64,000 bases of DNA from Caballeronia fortuita (GTDB lineage Bacteria; Pseudomonadota; Gammaproteobacteria; Burkholderiales; Burkholderiaceae): positions 248,001 through 312,000 of the forward strand of contig NZ_FCNX02000005.1 of the NCBI RefSeq assembly GCF_001544835.2, read 5' to 3'. Every line of letters starts with the position of its first letter. The first letter of the stretch is position 1. The position numbers were made by a program, and so were the translations under genes. Below are positions 17,760 through 26,755 of this stretch, one piece after another. The notes under the pieces were generated by a model. That model was not told the origin of the DNA. It made no database searches and worked only from the letters and a program-made list of their open reading frames with translations.

Positions 17760-17990
17760 ATGCGAGAATTGAACGTCCTTATGGTGACAGTCGGCATCGC
17801 GCTCTTCTCCAGCGCCACGCTCGTCAGTGCGCATTACACCGAACAGTGGATGCCGAGCGCAGAGACCGCGCGGGCGAAGTCGAAGTCGGCCGTATCGCGG
17901 GAAAACAGGAAGGCGCCAGTCGCGCCCGCCGTGACCCCAGCGGACGACGATCCGATTGCAGCATTCGCCCGAAAGCCAGTACGCCGGTGA
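17760..17990 (+). CDS. Small exported or membrane-anchored protein, 76 aa
   Basis: From the ATG at 17760 the product begins MRELNVLMVTVGIALFSSA, a signal peptide or anchor ending near VSAHY, followed by a hydrophilic Ala/Lys/Pro-rich tail. An in-frame ATG at 17655 has a better GGAG ribosome site but would place 35 polar residues before the hydrophobic segment. I prefer the later start because of the signal peptide. Function is unknown. Confidence 0.5.
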   Translation: MRELNVLMVTVGIALFSSATLVSAHYTEQWMPSAETARAKSKSAVSRENRKAPVAPAVTPADDDPIAAFARKPVRR

Positions 17991-18039
17991 TTACGCGACT
18001 ATTCCGATTTCTTTCCCGCGCGCATCGACTATCCTTCTG

Positions 18040-18148
18040 GATGTCGTAAGAGGTGGGTTGTTTGGCCGCTGCGCCCTGCCATGTGCGAGAGTTGATCGAG
18101 CATTATTAGAGGCGCAGTCATGCCGGCACTCATTACTCTTACGACATC
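18040..18148. repeat. 109-bp element bounded by 13-bp perfect inverted repeats
   Basis: GATGTCGTAAGAG at 18040-18052 and CTCTTACGACATC at 18136-18148 are perfect complements. Inside, CTGCGCC (18069-18075) pairs with GGCGCAG (18111-18117), and GCCG (18065-18068) with CGGC (18124-18127), so the whole can fold into one long interrupted hairpin. It could be a structured RNA or a miniature inverted-repeat element; I see no clear target-site duplication or T tract. It lies in a 410-base stretch (17991-18400) that holds no credible gene. Confidence 0.55.
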
Positions 18149-18370
18149 TCCTCCCGCTTGGTTCGTTTCATCGATCGGGCGCGGTCAACCTCCATTCAGT
18201 CATCCGAATTTTTCCGACGATCGCGTTGTCGCCAGGAGAATGACGAAACTATTCGCCGATTCGACTCGGAACGTGGGAATCGCGAAACGGCGTCCTGTTG
18301 CGTTTATCGTTTGATTTGACGAAGCTGGCTTCTGAACTGCACGCTTGAGAAACGCAGCGCAGAAATAGAA

Positions 18371-18393
18371 AAGCCCTTGATGATCAAGGGCTT
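18371..18393 (-). terminator. Rho-independent terminator of tRNA-Ser
   Basis: AAGCCCTTGA (18371-18380) pairs perfectly with TCAAGGGCTT (18384-18393). On the minus strand the stem is followed by TTTCTATTTCT. It lies eight bases after the 3' end of the tRNA gene. Confidence 0.85.
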
Positions 18394-18400
18394 GGAAGTC

Positions 18401-18490
18401 TGGCGGAGAGAGGGGGATTCGAACCCCCGATAGGTTTTACCCTATACACGCTTTCCAGGCGTGCGACTTAAACCACTCATCCATCTCTCC
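18401..18490 (-). tRNA. tRNA-Ser (GGA)
   Basis: Read on the minus strand, the 90-base sequence starts GGAGAGATGGATGAGTGG, has the anticodon loop CTGGAAA (anticodon GGA), a long variable arm typical of serine tRNAs, a GTTCGAAT T-loop and an encoded CCA. It reads UCC and UCU codons. Confidence 0.97.
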
Positions 18491-18533
18491 GGAAGACCGC
18501 GATTATACCAAGTTCCCGCGCCTGCGCCAGCCC

Positions 18534-20558
18534 CTATGGATGACGAATGTAATCGACGAGCGCACGGGTGTATTCATCCGGCTTGCGATCCAGAAGACTC
18601 ACTGCGATCGCCACCGCGAAACCTGCCGGCACGCCGAATACGCCTGAACTGATCGGCTCGATGCCGAACCAGCGCGCGCCCGCAAAGCCCGTTAGCTGCA
18701 CGAAAAACGGATACGTCGACACAATGTAATACACGCACACGACGAGCCCCGCGATCATGCCCGCGACCACGCCCCGCTGCGTCGTGCGCTTCCAGAACAC
18801 GCCGAGCACGAGCGCCGGAAAGAGACTCGACGCCGCCAGCGAAAACGCCGCCCCCACGAGAAACAAAATATTGCCCGCATTGAGCGACGCCACATACGAC
18901 GCGAGCAACGCCACCCCAAGCAGCAGAATCTTCGAGATCGTCACGCGCCGCTGACTGGTCGCGCGCTTGTCGACCATGCAGTAGTACACGTCGTGCGACA
19001 GCGCATTGGCGATCGTCAGCAACAGCCCGTCGGCCGTCGACAAAGCCGCCGCCAGCGCGCCCGCGGCGATCAGCCCGGAAATCACGTACGGCAATCCCGC
19101 GATCTCCGGCGCCGCCAGCACGACCATGTCCGGCTGCATCTGGATGCCCGCCCAGCGCACGATGCCATCGCCGTTCACGTCGCTGATGCGGATCAGATAC
19201 GGCTCCACGCGCCGCCACTGCGTCACCCATTGCGGCAGATCGGCAAACCGGTGACCGACCAGCCCCGTGAGAATCTCGTGCTTGATGAGCACCGCGAGCA
19301 CCGGCACCGTCAGATAGAACAGCGCGACGAAAAAGAGCGTCCAGCCGACCGAGCGCCGCGCCGACGACACCGACGTCGTCGTGTTGTAGCGCGTGAGGAT
19401 GTGCGGCAGGCTCGCCGTGCCGATCGACAGACACAGCAGCAGCGACAGAAAGTTGATCCGATGCACGCGCGCGCTCTCGTCGGTGGACGAGCCGGGCGCG
19501 AACGGCTCGGTCATCGGCACGGGCGCGGCGATGCGATCGATCAGTGCATCGCGCTCACGCGACCATTTCGCCTGCGCATCGGCGGGATCGCGCGGAAAGG
19601 ACGCAAGGTCGCGCTCGCGCTCGTTGATCTCGCGCAGCGGGCCGTTATGCCGCCGCAACTCCGCGATTTCTCCGACAAGGCGCGCGCGCTCGTCATGGAA
19701 CGACCGCGGCAGCGCATCGATGCGTTGCTGCATCCGCGCCGCCTGCCGCTGATAGTCGGCGCGCACGCGGGCTTCATCGGGCGAAACAGCGACCGCGCGC
19801 TCGAGCGTCTCGACGCGTTCCATCACACGGCCGTAGTTGAATTGCGGAAACCAGCCGAGCCCCTCGCGATGCGCGATCATCGATACGGGAATCAGCATCG
19901 CGCTGATGAGGATGATGTATTGCGCGACCTGCGTCCACGTCACCGCGCGCATGCCGCCGAGAAACGAGCACACGAGAATGCCCGCGAGTCCGCAAAAGAT
20001 GCCGATGGAAAACTCGATGCCGATGAACCTCGACGCGATCAGTCCGATGCCCTGAATCTGCGCGACGAGATAAACGAACGAACACAGGATCGCCGCGATC
20101 GCCGCGAGCGCGCGCACGGTGTTGCTCGAAAATCGCGTGCCGAGAAAATCGGGAATCGTGTAGCGCGCGAGCTTGCGCACGTACGGCGCGAGCAGGAACG
20201 CGACGAGGCAATAGCCGCCGGTCCAGCCCATCACATAGGCGAGGCCGTCGTAGCCGCTCGCGTAGATCGAGCCCGCGAGACCGATGAACGATGCCGCCGA
20301 GAGCCAGTCCGCCGCCGTGGCCATGCCGTTGAACGCCGACGGCACGCGCCGCCCCGCCACGTAGTATTCGACGAGATCCGACGTGCGCGACAGCAAACCG
20401 ATGACCGCGTACACCGCGATCGGCACGAACAGGAAAACATAGCCGATCCACGTGCCCGGTCCGGTCGTGCGCTCGATGCGCTCCATGAGAAAGATGAACA
20501 GCAGGAAGCCGAGCGTGTAGAGCGTGTAGGAAAGGATCAGCCGGTTCGTGAGCTTCAT
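18534..20558 (-). CDS. Sodium/solute symporter large subunit (SSS family, VC_2705 type)
   Basis: The 674-residue protein has the SSS fold, with about 13 helices and the conserved NGMATAADWLSAASFIGLAG region near residues 77-96. It pairs with the DUF4212 small subunit just upstream (ATGA overlap), which marks the VC_2705/VC_2706 two-component symporter group, often next to acetyl-CoA synthetase and thought to import acetate or related acids. An unusual charged insert, roughly residues 243-350, is rich in Arg, Glu and Gln and looks like a helical or coiled cytoplasmic loop. The ATG at 20558 gives the family N-terminus; the longer frame upstream is spurious. Confidence 0.88.
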   Translation of the reverse strand: MKLTNRLILSYTLYTLGFLLFIFLMERIERTTGPGTWIGYVFLFVPIAVYAVIGLLSRTSDLVEYYVAGRRVPSAFNGMATAADWLSAASFIGLAGSIYASGYDGLAYVMGWTGGYCLVAFLLAPYVRKLARYTIPDFLGTRFSSNTVRALAAIAAILCSFVYLVAQIQGIGLIASRFIGIEFSIGIFCGLAGILVCSFLGGMRAVTWTQVAQYIILISAMLIPVSMIAHREGLGWFPQFNYGRVMERVETLERAVAVSPDEARVRADYQRQAARMQQRIDALPRSFHDERARLVGEIAELRRHNGPLREINERERDLASFPRDPADAQAKWSRERDALIDRIAAPVPMTEPFAPGSSTDESARVHRINFLSLLLCLSIGTASLPHILTRYNTTTSVSSARRSVGWTLFFVALFYLTVPVLAVLIKHEILTGLVGHRFADLPQWVTQWRRVEPYLIRISDVNGDGIVRWAGIQMQPDMVVLAAPEIAGLPYVISGLIAAGALAAALSTADGLLLTIANALSHDVYYCMVDKRATSQRRVTISKILLLGVALLASYVASLNAGNILFLVGAAFSLAASSLFPALVLGVFWKRTTQRGVVAGMIAGLVVCVYYIVSTYPFFVQLTGFAGARWFGIEPISSGVFGVPAGFAVAIAVSLLDRKPDEYTRALVDYIRHP

Positions 20559-20881
20559 GCGGCGTCGCCCTGTTCGGCGCGCACGGCCCGCGCGAGACGC
20601 GCATCGGCGAACTGCATCAGCACGATGTAGACGAAGATCAGCGCGACGTAGACGAGAATCGCGCCTTGCGCGCCGAAGTAGAACGGCAGCGGAAACCCGG
20701 CGACGCGCACGTGATCGAAGCGTTGCGCGAAAAGCGGCACGCCGAACGAGACGATGAAGCCGATCGTCATCAGCACCGCGATCAGCGCCAGATTGAAGCG
20801 CCAGTACCGGCGATGCGCGCGCGCCATCGCCGCCGATACGGGCGGCGGTGAGGCGGGCGTGGAACTGGAGGCATCGGACAT
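20555..20881 (-). CDS. DUF4212 symporter small subunit
   Basis: The 108-residue membrane protein has two helices (about residues 27-50 and 68-90) and the RYWRFNLALIAVLM and FPLPFYFGAQGAILVYVALI segments typical of DUF4212 (TIGR03647-like), the small partner of SSS-type symporters. Its stop overlaps the start of the large subunit by four bases, so the two are coupled. It follows acs by 77 bases. Confidence 0.85.
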   Translation of the reverse strand: MSDASSSTPASPPPVSAAMARAHRRYWRFNLALIAVLMTIGFIVSFGVPLFAQRFDHVRVAGFPLPFYFGAQGAILVYVALIFVYIVLMQFADARLARAVRAEQGDAA

Positions 20882-20920
20882 GCGGTCTTTTAACAAAACC
20901 GCGTGACGCCGGCAATCAGG

Positions 20921-20953
20921 AAAGACCGCCGCCCATTGCGGGCCGCGGTCTTT
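20921..20953 (-). terminator. Hairpin between acs and the symporter genes
   Basis: AAAGACCGC (20921-20929) pairs with GCGGTCTTT (20945-20953); the inner part CGCCCATTGCGGGC adds further pairs. On the minus strand the 3' arm ends in CTTT without a long T run. It lies between the acs stop and the DUF4212 start, so it probably lowers read-through or stabilises the acs mRNA rather than fully terminating. Confidence 0.55.
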
Positions 20954-20958
20954 GCGGC

Positions 20959-22941
20959 TTACCGCGCTTCGCCGAGCTGGTCGAGAATCGCGGGGTTTTC
21001 CAGCGTGGAGACGTCCTGCGTGATTTCCTCGCCCTTCGCGAGCGAGCGCAACAGTCGCCGCATGATCTTGCCCGACCGCGTCTTCGGCAGGTTCTCGCCG
21101 AAGCGGATGTCCTTCGGCTTCGCGATCGGGCCGATTTCCTTGCCGACCCAATTGCGCAGTTCCGTTGCGATCTGCTTCGCTTCATCGCCTTCCGGACGCG
21201 CGCGCTTCAACACGACGAAGGCGACCACGGCTTCCCCCGTCGTATCGTCCGGGCGGCCGACGACCGCGGCTTCCGCGACCATCGGATTGGCAACCAGCGC
21301 CGACTCGATTTCCATCGTGCCGAGACGGTGACCGGAGACGTTCAGCACGTCGTCGATGCGGCCCATGATCGTGAAGTAGCCGGTCTCCTTGTCGCGCACC
21401 GCGCCATCGCCCGCGAGATACAGCTTGCCGCCGAGTTCTTCGGGGAAGTAGCTCGTCTGATACCGCTTCGGATCGCCCCAGACGTTGCGCAGCATCGACG
21501 GCCACGGACGCTTCACCACCAGAATGCCGCCCTGTCCGTTCGGCACGTCCTGACCGGTTTCATCGACGATCGCGGCCATGATGCCCGGCAGCGGCAGCGT
21601 GCAGGAACCCGGCACGAGCGGCGTCGCGCCCGGCAGCGGCGTGATCATGTGGCCGCCGGTTTCCGTCTGCCACCACGTATCGACGATCGGGCATTGGCCA
21701 CGGCCGACGTTCTCGTGATACCACATCCACGCTTCCGGATTGATCGGCTCGCCGACCGTGCCGAGAATGCGCAGCGTCGACAGATCGAAGCTCTTCGGAT
21801 GCACCTTCGCGTCCGCCTCCGATGCCTTGATGAGCGAGCGGATCGCGGTGGGCGCCGTGTAGAAGATCGTGACCTTGTGGCGCGCGATCATCTCCCAGAA
21901 GCGGCCCGCGTGCGGATAAGTGGGCACGCCTTCGAACATGACCTGCGTCGCGCCGATCGCGAGCGGACCGTACGCGATATAGCTGTGCCCGGTGATCCAG
22001 CCGATATCCGCCGTGCACCAGAAGATGTCGCCCGGCTTCATGTCGAAGGTCCACTTCATCGTCTGCGCGGCCCACAGCAGAATGCCCGCCGTGCTGTGCT
22101 GCACGCCCTTGGGCTTGCCCGTGGAGCCGGACGTGTACAGGATGAAAAGCGGATGCTCCGCGCCGACCCATTCCGGCTCGCATTGCGCCGCTTCGTTCCC
22201 GACGATCTCGTGCAGCCACACGTCGCGGCCTTCGGTCCATGTGACCTTGCCGCCCGTGCGCCGATACACGATGACGTCCTTCACCTTCTCGCAGCCGCCC
22301 GCCGCGAGGGCTTCGTCGGCGATGCTCTTCAACGGCAGCGCTTTACCGCCGCGCATCTGTTCGTCGGCGGTGATGAGCGCGACCGCGCCGACATCGACGA
22401 GACGTTCATTCAGCGACTTCGACGAGAAGCCGCCGAACACGACCGAATGCGTCGCGCCGATGCGCACGCACGCCTGCATCGAAACGACGCCTTCCACCGA
22501 CATCGGCAGATAGATCACGACGCGGTCGCCCTTCTTCACGCCGCGCTTCTTGAGCGCATTGGCGAGGCGGCACACGCGCTCGAGCAGATCCTGATAGGTG
22601 ACGTTGGTGACGGTGCCGTCGTCGGCTTCGAAGATGATCGCGTTCTCGTTGCCCCGGCCCGCTTCGACGTGACGGTCCAGACAGTTGTACGACGCGTTCA
22701 GTTCGCCGTCCTCGAACCACGTATAGAAAGGCGCCTTCGATTCGTCCAGCACCTTCGTGAACGGCTTGTGCCAGCCGAGCGTCTCGCGCGCGATGCGCGC
22801 CCAGAAGCCTTCGTAGTCCTGCTCCGCTTCCGCTACAAGCGCCTTGTAGGCGTCCATGCCGGAGATTGCCGCACCCGCGGTCGCCTTGGCCGACGGCGGG
22901 AACACACGTTTTTCCTGAAGAACCGATTCGATCGCAGACAT
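20959..22941 (-). CDS. acs: Acetyl-coenzyme A synthetase
   Basis: The 660-residue enzyme converts acetate, ATP and CoA to acetyl-CoA through acetyl-AMP. Visible motifs are the P-loop [15 protein letters not shown], the acetate-site WWQTETGGH, the hinge region [13 protein letters not shown], and near the C-terminus [10 protein letters not shown], whose lysine is the acetylation site that controls activity in other bacteria. Length is standard. I start at [12 protein letters not shown] (22941); the longer frame lacks family similarity. It heads the acs-DUF4212-symporter group, consistent with acetate scavenging. Confidence 0.97.
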   Translation of the reverse strand: MSAIESVLQEKRVFPPSAKATAGAAISGMDAYKALVAEAEQDYEGFWARIARETLGWHKPFTKVLDESKAPFYTWFEDGELNASYNCLDRHVEAGRGNENAIIFEADDGTVTNVTYQDLLERVCRLANALKKRGVKKGDRVVIYLPMSVEGVVSMQACVRIGATHSVVFGGFSSKSLNERLVDVGAVALITADEQMRGGKALPLKSIADEALAAGGCEKVKDVIVYRRTGGKVTWTEGRDVWLHEIVGNEAAQCEPEWVGAEHPLFILYTSGSTGKPKGVQHSTAGILLWAAQTMKWTFDMKPGDIFWCTADIGWITGHSYIAYGPLAIGATQVMFEGVPTYPHAGRFWEMIARHKVTIFYTAPTAIRSLIKASEADAKVHPKSFDLSTLRILGTVGEPINPEAWMWYHENVGRGQCPIVDTWWQTETGGHMITPLPGATPLVPGSCTLPLPGIMAAIVDETGQDVPNGQGGILVVKRPWPSMLRNVWGDPKRYQTSYFPEELGGKLYLAGDGAVRDKETGYFTIMGRIDDVLNVSGHRLGTMEIESALVANPMVAEAAVVGRPDDTTGEAVVAFVVLKRARPEGDEAKQIATELRNWVGKEIGPIAKPKDIRFGENLPKTRSGKIMRRLLRSLAKGEEITQDVSTLENPAILDQLGEAR

Positions 22942-23248
22942 CGACAACCTCTCCTGATGGTGTTTCTGAAATCCGGCGGCGCGCGCATCGTGCACTGGGC
23001 TGCGCGCACCGCATGTTGGTGAGGCTCGAGAACGGGACACGTCCGGGCGTGGCCGAATCGAACCTTGTCTCCTTCTACCGCGCGGCGCGGGCGCGGACGA
23101 ATGTCATCGCATTGAATTCAAGATAAGCCGCTCAACTTACCCGCTTCTTACGTAACAGGGCCAACAGGCACGGGGTATACACGGAGTCCGCGCGGCTTCT
23201 ACAATGCGTCCCCACAATCGTAACTGAACTAACCGCGCGGTATCCAGC
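22942..23248. other. Divergent intergenic region between acs and the DMT gene
   Basis: This 307-base stretch carries no credible gene. TACAAT at 23200-23205 is a plausible -10 for the rightward DMT transporter gene. I did not find a convincing acs promoter or operator by eye. Confidence 0.4.
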
Positions 23249-24157
23249 TTGAATCGCTACGCCTTTCTTTTGATCGCAGCCATGCTGCTCGTCGGGAGCA
23301 ATGTCGGCATCGGCAAGTCGATCGTCGCGCATGTGCCCGTTCCGCTCCTCGCGCTGCTGCGCTTCGTGATCGCGCTCGCGGTGCTCTGGCCGCTTCTGCG
23401 CTGGTCGAAGATGAAGCGCGTCGCGCGCGGCGAATGGATCAATCTCTTCCTGCAGGCGTTCTTCGGCACGTTCGGCTTCACCTTGCTGATGTTGAACGGC
23501 GTCGCGCGCACGAGCGCGGTCGCGGCGGGCGTCATCACGAGCACGATTCCGGCGGTCGTCGCGATCTTCGCGTGGCTCTTCCTGAAAGAGAAACCGGGCG
23601 CTCGCGCGCTGGCATCGATCGGACTTGCGATCGCAGGCGTGCTCGTCATCAACGTCGCGCAGACGGGCAGCGCGGGCGATACGGGCGCGAGCTCGCTGCC
23701 CGGCAATCTGATGGTGCTCGGCGCGGTGTGCTGCGAATCGCTCTACGTGATCCTGTCGCGCCGTCTCACGCAGACGCTGCCCGCCATCGACATCTGCGCG
23801 TACACGCACGCTATCGGCCTTCTGCTCATGCTGCCGCTCGGCGCGGGTTCGCTCGCGGGCTTCGAGTGGACGGGCGTCGCGTGGAGTACGTGGGCGCTCG
23901 TCCTATGGTATGGACTCTCGGCGAGCATCTTCTCGTTCTGGCTGTGGATGAAAGGCATCCGCCATGTCGACGGCAGTCTCGCGGGCGTGTTCTGCGCCGT
24001 GCTGCCGGTCGCGGCGGCGCTCTACGGCATCGCGTTCCTCGACGAGCGGCCGACGCTTGCGCACGGCATCGCGCTTGCGTGCGTCGTGACGGGCATCGCG
24101 CTCGCGAGCCTGAAAGCGCGCGCCGCACGCGCCGTGCCGGGCGAAACCGGCGCCTAG
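23249..24157 (+). CDS. EamA/DMT-family transporter
   Basis: The 302-residue inner-membrane protein has ten predicted helices in two EamA repeats (first half ending near GVLVINVAQT, second from LPGNLMVLGAVCCESLY). DMT proteins of this type export or import small metabolites such as amino acids or nucleotides. The start is a TTG (MNRYAFLLIAAML); no better in-frame start exists. The substrate is unknown. Confidence 0.85.
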   Translation: MNRYAFLLIAAMLLVGSNVGIGKSIVAHVPVPLLALLRFVIALAVLWPLLRWSKMKRVARGEWINLFLQAFFGTFGFTLLMLNGVARTSAVAAGVITSTIPAVVAIFAWLFLKEKPGARALASIGLAIAGVLVINVAQTGSAGDTGASSLPGNLMVLGAVCCESLYVILSRRLTQTLPAIDICAYTHAIGLLLMLPLGAGSLAGFEWTGVAWSTWALVLWYGLSASIFSFWLWMKGIRHVDGSLAGVFCAVLPVAAALYGIAFLDERPTLAHGIALACVVTGIALASLKARAARAVPGETGA

Positions 24158-24381
24158 GAAACGCTCAGCGGATTCCGAAAGCTTTTGGGAAGTCGCCGCG
24201 ACGACACGCTACAATAGCGGGCTTCCCGACACCGCGAATGCGCCGATGCGCGCGCTCGCCGGCGTATTGCAACACTCCGCAAACGCTCCGCACGCGCTTT
24301 TGCAAGCGATTTGCACGTTTTGGTTCGTCATAATCGCCAGCCATCATTCCGGTTCGACCCGCTCCGACTGAAAAGCCGCCC

Positions 24382-24966
24382 ATGTCCGCTCCCAAGCATG
24401 CTTCGCCCCCGCAGCCCCGCTCCATGAGAGTGCTGCCGAAAGTCATCTTCATGAGCCGATGGCTCCAGGTGCCTCTGTATCTGGGCCTGATCGTCGCGCA
24501 AGCCGTTTACGTCGTGCTGTTCCTGAAGGAAGTGTGGCACCTCGTCACGCACGCGATGACGCTCGACGAAACCAACATCATGCTCGTCGTGCTCGGCCTG
24601 ATCGACGTGGTGATGATCTCGAACCTGCTCATCATGGTGATCGTGGGCGGCTACGAGACCTTCGTGTCGCGCCTCGGCGTGGAGGGTCATCCGGACGAAC
24701 CGGAATGGCTCGATCATGTCAACGCGGGCGTGCTGAAAGTGAAGCTGTCGATGGCGCTCATCAGCATCTCGTCGATCCATCTGCTGAAAACCTTCATCAA
24801 TCCCGACCAGCACACGTTCCATACCGTGCTGTGGCAGGTGATCATTCACGTCGCGTTCCTCGTTTCCGCCCTCATCATGGCGTATGTCGACCGGCTGACC
24901 ACGCATACGCATCCGCGCCATTTTCACGACGAATCCTTTTCGCCGCCCCGTAACGCAATCGAGTGA
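24382..24966 (+). CDS. YqhA/UPF0114-family membrane protein
   Basis: The 194-residue protein has four hydrophobic segments and the conserved SRWLQVPLYLGLI and VSRLGVEGHPDEPEWLDHVN regions of the YqhA (TIGR00645) family. The function of the family is not established. A histidine-rich C-terminus (THTHPRHFHDE) follows the last helix. It lies 50 bases before the fumarase gene, probably cotranscribed. TACAAT at 24210-24215 is a possible -10. Confidence 0.85.
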   Translation: MSAPKHASPPQPRSMRVLPKVIFMSRWLQVPLYLGLIVAQAVYVVLFLKEVWHLVTHAMTLDETNIMLVVLGLIDVVMISNLLIMVIVGGYETFVSRLGVEGHPDEPEWLDHVNAGVLKVKLSMALISISSIHLLKTFINPDQHTFHTVLWQVIIHVAFLVSALIMAYVDRLTTHTHPRHFHDESFSPPRNAIE

Positions 24967-25016
24967 AGCGTCGCCCAGAACGCCAGCACATAATTTCGTC
25001 CCCCAGAGCTGAAGCC

Positions 25017-26540
25017 ATGACCGTCATCAAGCAGGAAGACCTGATTCAGAGCATCGCTGATTCGCTGCAGTACATCAGCTACTACCATCCGCTCGACTAC
25101 ATCCAGGCGCTCGGCCGCGCCTACGAGCTGGAAGAAAGCCCCGCCGCGAAGGACGCGATCGCGCAGATCCTGACCAACAGCCGCATGTGCGCGGAAGGCA
25201 AGCGCCCGATCTGTCAGGACACGGGCATCGTCACGGTGTTCGTGAAGGTCGGCATGGACGTGCGCTGGGACGGTGCGACGATGAGCGTCACCGACATGAT
25301 CAACGAAGGCGTGCGCCGCGGTTATCTGAATCCGGACAACGTGCTGCGCGCGTCGATCGTGTCGCCGCCCGAAGGCGGCCGCAAGAACACGAAGGACAAC
25401 ACGCCGGCCGTGATCCATTACGAGATCGTGCCGGGCGACAAGGTCGACGTGCAGGTCGCGGCCAAGGGCGGCGGCTCGGAAAACAAGTCGAAGTTCGCGA
25501 TGCTGAATCCGTCGGATTCGATCGTCGACTGGATCATCAAGACCGTGCCGACGATGGGCGCGGGCTGGTGCCCGCCGGGCATGCTCGGCATCGGCATCGG
25601 CGGCACGGCTGAAAAGGCGATGGTCATGGCGAAGGAATCGCTGATGGACCCCATCGACATTCAGGACGTCATCGCGCGCGGACCGCAGGACTGGATCGAA
25701 GAACTGCGCGTGGAACTGCACGAGAAGGTGAACGCGCTCGGCATCGGCGCGCAAGGTCTCGGCGGTCTTTCCACCGTGCTCGACGTGAAGATCATGGCCG
25801 CGCCGACGCACGCGGCGTCGAAGCCGGTCGCGATCATTCCGAACTGCGCGGCGACGCGCCACGCGCACTTCACGCTCGACGGTTCGGGCGCGGCGAAGCT
25901 CGAAGCGCCGCCGCTCGACGCCTGGCCGAAGGTCACGTGGCAGCCGAATACGGAGACGAGCAAGCGCGTCGATCTGAACACGCTGACGCCGGAAGAAGTC
26001 GCATCGTGGAAGCCGGGCCAGACGCTGCTCTTGTCGGGCAAGATGCTGACGGGCCGCGATGCCGCGCACAAGCGCATCGCCGACATGCTCGCGAAGGGCG
26101 AAAAGCTGCCGGTCGACTTCACGAACCGCGTGATCTATTACGTCGGCCCGGTCGATCCGGTGCGCGACGAAGCGGTCGGTCCCGCAGGCCCGACCACGGC
26201 CACGCGCATGGACAAGTTCACCGAGATGATGCTCGCGCAGACCGGCCTCATTTCAATGATCGGCAAGGCCGAGCGCGGCCCGGTCGCGATCGAGGCGATC
26301 AAGAATCACAAGGCCGCGTATCTGATGGCGGTCGGCGGCGCGGCGTATCTCGTGTCGAAGGCGATCCGCGAAGCGAAGGTCCTCGCGTTCGAAGACCTCG
26401 GCATGGAAGCGATTTACGAATTCGACGTGCAGGACATGCCGGTCACGGTGGCTGTGGACTCGAGCGGCACGTCGGTCCACAAGACGGGCCCCGCCGAATG
26501 GCAGGCGAAGATCGGCAAGATTCCGGTCGCGACGGCCTGA
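25017..26540 (+). CDS. Class I fumarate hydratase
   Basis: The 507-residue enzyme is an iron-sulfur class I fumarase, interconverting fumarate and malate in the TCA cycle. The N-terminal domain has the cluster-binding cysteine in KRPICQDTGIV; the later GWCPPGMLGIGIGGT and the C-terminal beta domain (IYYVGPVDP, GPAGPTTATRMDKFTEMM) match the alpha-beta fused form. I chose the ATG at 25017 (MTVIKQEDL) over the 24963 ATG, which overlaps the upstream gene. Class I fumarases are oxygen-sensitive, which suits the adjacent iron-storage genes only by position. Confidence 0.95.
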   Translation: MTVIKQEDLIQSIADSLQYISYYHPLDYIQALGRAYELEESPAAKDAIAQILTNSRMCAEGKRPICQDTGIVTVFVKVGMDVRWDGATMSVTDMINEGVRRGYLNPDNVLRASIVSPPEGGRKNTKDNTPAVIHYEIVPGDKVDVQVAAKGGGSENKSKFAMLNPSDSIVDWIIKTVPTMGAGWCPPGMLGIGIGGTAEKAMVMAKESLMDPIDIQDVIARGPQDWIEELRVELHEKVNALGIGAQGLGGLSTVLDVKIMAAPTHAASKPVAIIPNCAATRHAHFTLDGSGAAKLEAPPLDAWPKVTWQPNTETSKRVDLNTLTPEEVASWKPGQTLLLSGKMLTGRDAAHKRIADMLAKGEKLPVDFTNRVIYYVGPVDPVRDEAVGPAGPTTATRMDKFTEMMLAQTGLISMIGKAERGPVAIEAIKNHKAAYLMAVGGAAYLVSKAIREAKVLAFEDLGMEAIYEFDVQDMPVTVAVDSSGTSVHKTGPAEWQAKIGKIPVATA

Positions 26541-26593
26541 TCGCTGCTTATCGAAGGATGATTGTCGATTTATCGATGTGATCGACTGACAAG

Positions 26594-26619
26594 AGCCGGG
26601 CAAGCCGCCCGGCTTTTTC
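26594..26619 (+). terminator. Rho-independent terminator after fumarase
   Basis: AGCCGGGC (26594-26601) pairs with GCCCGGCT (26607-26614), followed by a T run. It lies 53 bases after the fumarase stop. Confidence 0.9.
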
Positions 26620-26686
26620 TTTGATAAGCCGCCAGTCGAGAAAAGTTTTCATTCTCAGTTTTGTCTGAAACAAAAAATTTCTACTC

Positions 26687-26719
26687 AACCTTGGCATTGT
26701 CACGCTCAAGGTTTATCTT
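26687..26719 (+). promoter_or_regulatory. bfr promoter with overlapping dyad
   Basis: TTGGCA (26691-26696), a 17-base spacer and TATCTT (26714-26719) form a sigma-70-like promoter 37 bases before the bfr ATG. A perfect dyad, AACCTTG (26687-26693) and CAAGGTT (26707-26713), overlaps the -35 and abuts the -10, so it is well placed to be an operator. The regulator is unknown; it does not look like a Fur box. Confidence 0.55.
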
Positions 26720-26755
26720 TCCAGAAGCCCCACGTTACGAACAGGAAACGAAATT

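Noticed and set aside
20848..23022. 724-codon plus-strand open frame
   Set aside because: It is antisense to acs, arginine/histidine-rich and unlike any family; a high-GC shadow frame.
26641..26690. Possible Fur box upstream of bfr (around CATTCTCAG)
   Set aside because: Only a half-site; the palindromic partner is missing.
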